DNA of 9,913 nt, taken from Gemmatimonadota bacterium. Its GTDB lineage: Bacteria; JAAXHH01. The stretch is from assembly GCA_026713285.1 (NCBI GenBank), contig JAPOOT010000208.1, positions 1-9,913 of the forward strand, read 5' to 3'. Within the stretch, counting starts at the first letter, position 1. Every line of letters starts with the position of its first letter. The notes under the pieces were generated by a model, which saw nothing but the letters and a program-made list of their open reading frames with translations, was not told the origin of the DNA and ran no database searches. Below are positions 7,201 to 9,913 of this stretch, in pieces. The position numbers and the translations under genes were made by a program.

Positions 7201-8841
7201 TTCCGGACCGATGGATGTATCCACGGACGTGACCAGTTCCTCACGGATGGCGTCCAGAGGCGGGTTGGTCACCTGGGCGAAAAGCTGCTTGAAATAGTGA
7301 AAGAGCAGTTGCGGCTTGTTGGACAGGACGGCCAGCGGGGCGTCGTTGCCCATGGATCCGATCGGCTCCGCGCCCGTCGCGGCCATGGGTCCGATGAGGA
7401 TCTTCAGTTCCTCGCTGGTGTAGCCGAAGGCGCGCTGCCGTTCTTCCAGCGTTTCCAGGTTCAACTGGGGCACGTCATCCGGTTCCGGCAGGTCGTCCAG
7501 ATTCTCCATATGCTCCGCGAGCCACGCGCCGTAGGGCCTGCGCGTACTGATCTCGTGCTTGATTTCCTCGTCGGTGATGATGCGTCCCCGGATCGTGTCG
7601 ATCAGGAACAGGCGTCCGGGCTGCAGCCGGCCGCGGGTAAGGATGCGTTCAGGCGGGATCTCCAGCACGCCGGCTTCCGAAGCGCCGACGACGAAGCCAT
7701 CCTTCGTCACCACGTACCGGAAAGGCCGCAGTCCGTTGCGGTCGAGCGTGGTGCAGATCCGGTCGCCGTCGCACGCCGCGATCAGCGCCGGGCCGTCCCA
7801 CGGTTCCATGAGGCAGGCGTGGTAGGCATAGAAGGCCTTCTTCTCCTCCGACATGGACTCGTGGTTCTCCCATGCCTCGGGAATCATCATCATCAACGCG
7901 TGGGGCAGTGACCGACCCGTGGCGACCAGCAGTTCCGCCGCGTTGTCGAACCCTGCGGTGTCGCTGGCGCCTTCCCGGATGATCGGACTCAGCTTTTTCA
8001 TGTCGTCGCCGAACAGCGGGGACGCAAAGAGCGCTTCCCGTGCGCGCATCCAGTTCTGATTGCCGCGGATCGTGTTGATCTCGCCGTTGTGGCATAGCAG
8101 ACGGTAGGGATGGGCCAGCCGCCAGGAGCCCAGCGTATTCGTGCTGTATCTGGAATGAACCAGCGCCAGGGAGGTAACGATCGATTCGTCGGAGAGGTCG
8201 CGGTAGAAGGAATCCAGCTGGTCCGCCCGCAACAGGCCCTTGTAGACGATGGTCTTGCTCGACAGGCTGGCGATGTAGAAGTCGTCGCGGTTGTCCTCGG
8301 GGAGCTTCGCGTCCACGGCGTTTTCGATAACTTTCCGGACCACGTAAAGCTTGCGCTCGAACTGGTCCTGGTCCGCCGCCAGGTCGCCCCGGCCGATGAA
8401 GAACTGCCGGATAAGCGGCGATACCTGCGTGGCCAGTTCACCGGCCTGGGTGAAATCCACCGGCACGTCGCGCCAGCCAAGGAAAACCTGGTCTTCCTCC
8501 CAGACCGTCTTTTCGATCGCCCGCTCGCACCAGCGACGGTGTTCGGCTTTACGCGGAAGGAAAACCATGCCCACGGCGTAGTCGCCTGCATCAGGAAGGG
8601 ATAAGCCGCCCAGCCTGCACTGCCTTTTGAAAAAGGAGTGGGGTAGCTGGAACAGCAGGCCCGCGCCGTCGCCCGTGTGGGGATCGCATCCGCAAGCGCC
8701 GCGATGCTCCAAATTGACCAGTACCCGGATGGCATTGCGTATGATGGCGTAAGACTTCTCGCCGTTCAGATTCGCGACGATACCCACGCCGCACGCGTCG
8801 TGCTCATAGGCCGGATCGTACAACCCCTGGGGCTTTTTCAT
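4249..8841 (-). CDS. gltB: Glutamate synthase (NADPH) large subunit
   Basis: This 1530-residue protein is the alpha subunit of GOGAT. It hydrolyses glutamine and channels the ammonia to 2-oxoglutarate, which is reduced to glutamate at FMN. The class II glutaminase domain (about 17-430) begins with the catalytic cysteine C17 in HDACGVGIVANL; family members are cleaved just before it. Conserved glutaminase segments follow (HSRYSTNT, LCHNGEINT, LDRNGLRP). The central domain covers roughly 470-770. The FMN-binding barrel (about 830-1220) includes STGAMSYGSISKEAH, ISPPPHHDIYSIEDL and SGYDGGTGASP, and the 3Fe-4S cysteines C1130, C1136 and C1141 in CIMLRKCHLNTC. The GXGXG beta-helix domain closes the protein (for example YGATGGQAFFRGRAGERFAVR). 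The ATG at 8841 is preferred: AAGGG ends 10 nt before it and it leaves a normal short propeptide. The in-frame GTG at 8865 has AAAGG directly against it. The last codons lie in a tandem duplication. gltD follows on the same strand, and pgk is divergent upstream. Confidence 0.98.
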   Translation of the reverse strand: MKKPQGLYDPAYEHDACGVGIVANLNGEKSYAIIRNAIRVLVNLEHRGACGCDPHTGDGAGLLFQLPHSFFKRQCRLGGLSLPDAGDYAVGMVFLPRKAEHRRWCERAIEKTVWEEDQVFLGWRDVPVDFTQAGELATQVSPLIRQFFIGRGDLAADQDQFERKLYVVRKVIENAVDAKLPEDNRDDFYIASLSSKTIVYKGLLRADQLDSFYRDLSDESIVTSLALVHSRYSTNTLGSWRLAHPYRLLCHNGEINTIRGNQNWMRAREALFASPLFGDDMKKLSPIIREGASDTAGFDNAAELLVATGRSLPHALMMMIPEAWENHESMSEEKKAFYAYHACLMEPWDGPALIAACDGDRICTTLDRNGLRPFRYVVTKDGFVVGASEAGVLEIPPERILTRGRLQPGRLFLIDTIRGRIITDEEIKHEISTRRPYGAWLAEHMENLDDLPEPDDVPQLNLETLEERQRAFGYTSEELKILIGPMAATGAEPIGSMGNDAPLAVLSNKPQLLFHYFKQLFAQVTNPPLDAIREELVTSVDTSIGPEQDLFAETPEHCRQLRIARPVLSNGELARIRGLDSPGLKTEILPALFKRSDAPGALEAAVDELCREAGRAIRDRGATLLILSDRGVGPEQVQIPSLMATAAVHHYLIREGLRTSAAIVVESGEPREVMHFCLLIGYGANAINPYLTLETVEWMNIDGLIDVSIDGKKAQENLLKALCKGVLKTMSKMGISTIKSYHGAQIFEAIGLKQSVIDKYFTWTASRIEGIGLPEIEAEYREHHHCGYPDRPVADSQTLDVGGYYQWRSDGEHHLFNPHTIALLQSSTRTGDYELFRQYTDQIDEQTKLLGTLRGLFEYKQVQPPVPIDEVEPASEIVKRFSTGAMSYGSISKEAHETLAIAMNRIGGRSNSGEGGEDPDRYYPDENGDWRNSAIKQVASGRFGVTSNYLVNATDLQIKMAQGAKPGEGGQLPGHKVFEEIARVRKSTPGVGLISPPPHHDIYSIEDLAQLIHDLKSANDRARIHVKLVAEVGVGTVAAGVSKGKADVVLISGYDGGTGASPESSMKHAGVPWELGVAETQQVLVQNDLRGRIVVQTDGQLKTGRDVIIACMLGAEEFGFATAALVVSGCIMLRKCHLNTCSVGVATQDEELRKRFTGQPEHVINFMMFIAEQMREQMAQLGFRTVNEMVGRTDCLDTRMAIDHWKAKGLDFTRMLEPVDAPDRVARYCCESQDHGLEKKLDQRLIELSTEALEDRQRVVLRHAINNIDRTTGAMLSAEVSRRHGEEGLPENTIRVRLHGSAGQSFGAFLAPGISFLLEGESNDYTGKGLSGGLLAIFPPENAGFVPTENVIIGNVALYGATGGQAFFRGRAGERFAVRNSGAETVVEGIGDHGCEYMTGGRVVVIGPVGRNFAAGMSGGVAYVLDEKGVFPGLCNHEMVDLEPLADGEDIAEVRGLIETHVRHTGSDRGEDVLARWSELQGAFVKVMPVDYRRALQEMAARAEEEAKTNGHPVEAARDTVPVGVNGGKG

Positions 8842-9096
8842 ATAAAAATGGCCCTTGAATCGCACCCTTTCGGTTGCGAAAATAAAATACGGGAACGCGA
8901 TTTCCAGTTGCTCAATTCAAACCGGAGTACTGGAATACCGTTGATTCGCAATAACAGACACGGTTACTTGAAGGAGGAAAAGAGAGGAAGTCCGTTATCC
9001 GTAATTGTACCAAATTTCCGGTTGAAACTCTGTATATAACCCGCTCGATCAAGTAAGTAAAGTAGAAAATCGACCTGATTCATTATTAGGAGAACA
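8842..9096. promoter_or_regulatory. Divergent intergenic region between gltB and pgk
   Basis: This 255-bp stretch is visibly richer in A and T than the flanking genes and must hold the promoters for gltB (leftward) and pgk (rightward). On the plus strand a TATATAAC stretch at 9033-9040 is the best -10-like element, about 57 nt before the pgk GTG, but no -35 lies at the right distance. On the minus strand TATTTTATT near 8885-8880 is -10-like, with only TTGAGC about 20 nt before it. A purine tract at 8970-8990 includes AAGGAGG with no start codon at usable distance. No riboswitch was recognised. Confidence 0.5.
8970..8990 (+). other. 21-nt purine-only tract with near mirror symmetry and an orphan AAGGAGG
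   Basis: All 21 bases are A or G. It begins GAAGGAGG and ends GAGAGGAAG, and 17 of 21 positions match the tract read backwards, so it is close to a mirror repeat. AAGGAGG at 8971-8977 is a perfect Shine-Dalgarno sequence, but no ATG, GTG or TTG follows within 5-12 nt; the first TTG is at 9006. The role is unknown; it may be chance in a leader region. Confidence 0.4.
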
Positions 9097-9913
9097 GTGG
9101 ACAGTATCCAATCCCTCACCGATCTCGAACTGCGCGGCCGACGCGTCCTCGTCCGGGTGGACTTCAACGTGCCACTCGATAAAGCGGGCTGCGTAACCGA
9201 CGACACCCGCATCCGTGCGTCGCTGCCCACGCTGCAGCACATTCTGGACCACGGTGGACGAGCCATTTTGATGACCCATCTCGGCCGGCCAAAGGGCGTC
9301 ACGGAGGACCTTCGCCTGAAACCGGTGGCGGACCGCCTGTCCCTCCTTCTGGGTAGGCAGGTCGGCTACGTGGGGGAGACGGTCGGACAAGCGGCCGGGC
9401 ATGCGGCGGAAGCGCTTAAGGACGGAGAATGTCTACTACTGGAGAATGTCCGGTTTAACGACGGGGAGACCCGGAACGATCCGGATTTCGCGCGAGAACT
9501 GGCTGCGCTGGGCGACATCTATGTCAATGACGCCTTCGGCACGGCCCACCGCGCCCACGCGTCCACCGAAGGGGTAGCGCGCATCCTACCCGATCGCGCG
9601 GCCGGATTCCTCATGCAAAAGGAACTGGATTATCTCTCAGGTGCGATTGAAAATCCCAAGGGGAAGCTGGTCGTCTTACTTGGGGGGGCTAAGGTCTCGG
9701 ACAAGATCGGAGCGACGCGCCGGTTTATCGAAATCGCCGACGCGCTGATCATCGGCGGCGGCATGGCCTATCCCTTTCTCGCGAGCCGGGGCGAGCCGAT
9801 TGGAAACAGCCTCGTGGAGAAGGATTACCTGGACTTCGCTGGTGAGATCCTGGACAGGGCCGCCGGACTGGGAACGCCGATCCTGCTGCCCGTGGATCAT
9901 GTCGTCGCGGAAA
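9097..9913 (+). CDS. pgk: Phosphoglycerate kinase (N-terminal two thirds; 3' end outside window)
   Basis: The frame is open from the GTG at 9097 to the window edge (272 codons visible; the family is about 390-400). The enzyme transfers phosphate between 1,3-bisphosphoglycerate and ADP in glycolysis, and the reverse in gluconeogenesis or carbon fixation. It is cytosolic. Conserved blocks appear in order: RVDFNVP (20-26, with D22 and N24 for 3-phosphoglycerate), THLGRPKG (60-67), LENVRF (115-120), VNDAFGTAHRAHAST (143-157), GGAKVSDKI (196-204, nucleotide-binding lysine at 199) and IIGGGMAYPFL (218-228). These cover the N-domain and the start of the nucleotide-binding C-domain; the late GGD/GGG motifs are off the edge. 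The start is supported by AGGAG at 9088-9092, four nt before the GTG, and by an in-frame TGA at 9076-9078 upstream with no ATG between. The gene reads away from gltB. A gap or tpi partner may lie nearby outside the window, as is common, but none is visible. Confidence 0.97.
   Translation, partial: MDSIQSLTDLELRGRRVLVRVDFNVPLDKAGCVTDDTRIRASLPTLQHILDHGGRAILMTHLGRPKGVTEDLRLKPVADRLSLLLGRQVGYVGETVGQAAGHAAEALKDGECLLLENVRFNDGETRNDPDFARELAALGDIYVNDAFGTAHRAHASTEGVARILPDRAAGFLMQKELDYLSGAIENPKGKLVVLLGGAKVSDKIGATRRFIEIADALIIGGGMAYPFLASRGEPIGNSLVEKDYLDFAGEILDRAAGLGTPILLPVDHVVAE

Noticed and set aside
8863..8865. GTG as a longer start for gltB
   Set aside because: AAAGG abuts this codon with no spacer. 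It would also lengthen the propeptide before the catalytic cysteine beyond the usual size.

Overview
This is a GC-rich bacterial window with two partial genes at its edges. It carries central nitrogen and carbon metabolism genes (glutamate synthase, phosphoglycerate kinase) next to two oxidoreductase genes of unknown substrate. The taxon cannot be fixed from sequence alone. High GC, a PhyH-family dioxygenase and uncharacterised flavin amine oxidase neighbours would suit an uncultured marine or soil lineage (Latescibacterota-like or similar), but that is a guess. No tRNA, rRNA, CRISPR array, insertion sequence or phage gene was seen.

Layout. Positions 1-909 (+) hold the C-terminal part of a flavin amine oxidase. 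After a 251-bp gap, 1161-2006 (+) encodes a complete PhyH-type Fe(II)/2-oxoglutarate dioxygenase. Everything from about 2086 to 8841 is on the minus strand. In transcription order it is gltB (glutamate synthase large subunit, 8841-4249), gltD (small subunit, 4139-2643), and a small membrane-anchored coiled-coil protein (2532-2191). A strong intrinsic terminator (2086-2128) ends this unit and separates it from the convergent dioxygenase gene. At the right edge, pgk (phosphoglycerate kinase) starts at 9097 (+), divergent from gltB across a 255-bp AT-richer intergenic region, and runs off the window.

How the genes work together. GltB and GltD form NADPH-dependent GOGAT, which converts glutamine and 2-oxoglutarate into two glutamates. 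The amine oxidase and dioxygenase are co-directional and may belong to one catabolic or modification pathway, but nothing in the window names a substrate. The dioxygenase uses 2-oxoglutarate, which is also the GOGAT substrate, but this need not be more than coincidence.

Most of the window is ordinary housekeeping. The points worth a second look are a 44-bp imperfect tandem duplication straddling the gltB stop codon, a 33-bp/21-bp repeat array encoding an 11-residue-periodicity coiled coil, a mini-ORF ending just before gltD, a palindrome overlapping a possible -10 box of the dioxygenase gene, and a purine tract with an orphan Shine-Dalgarno sequence between gltB and pgk. I found no convincing undescribed multi-gene system.
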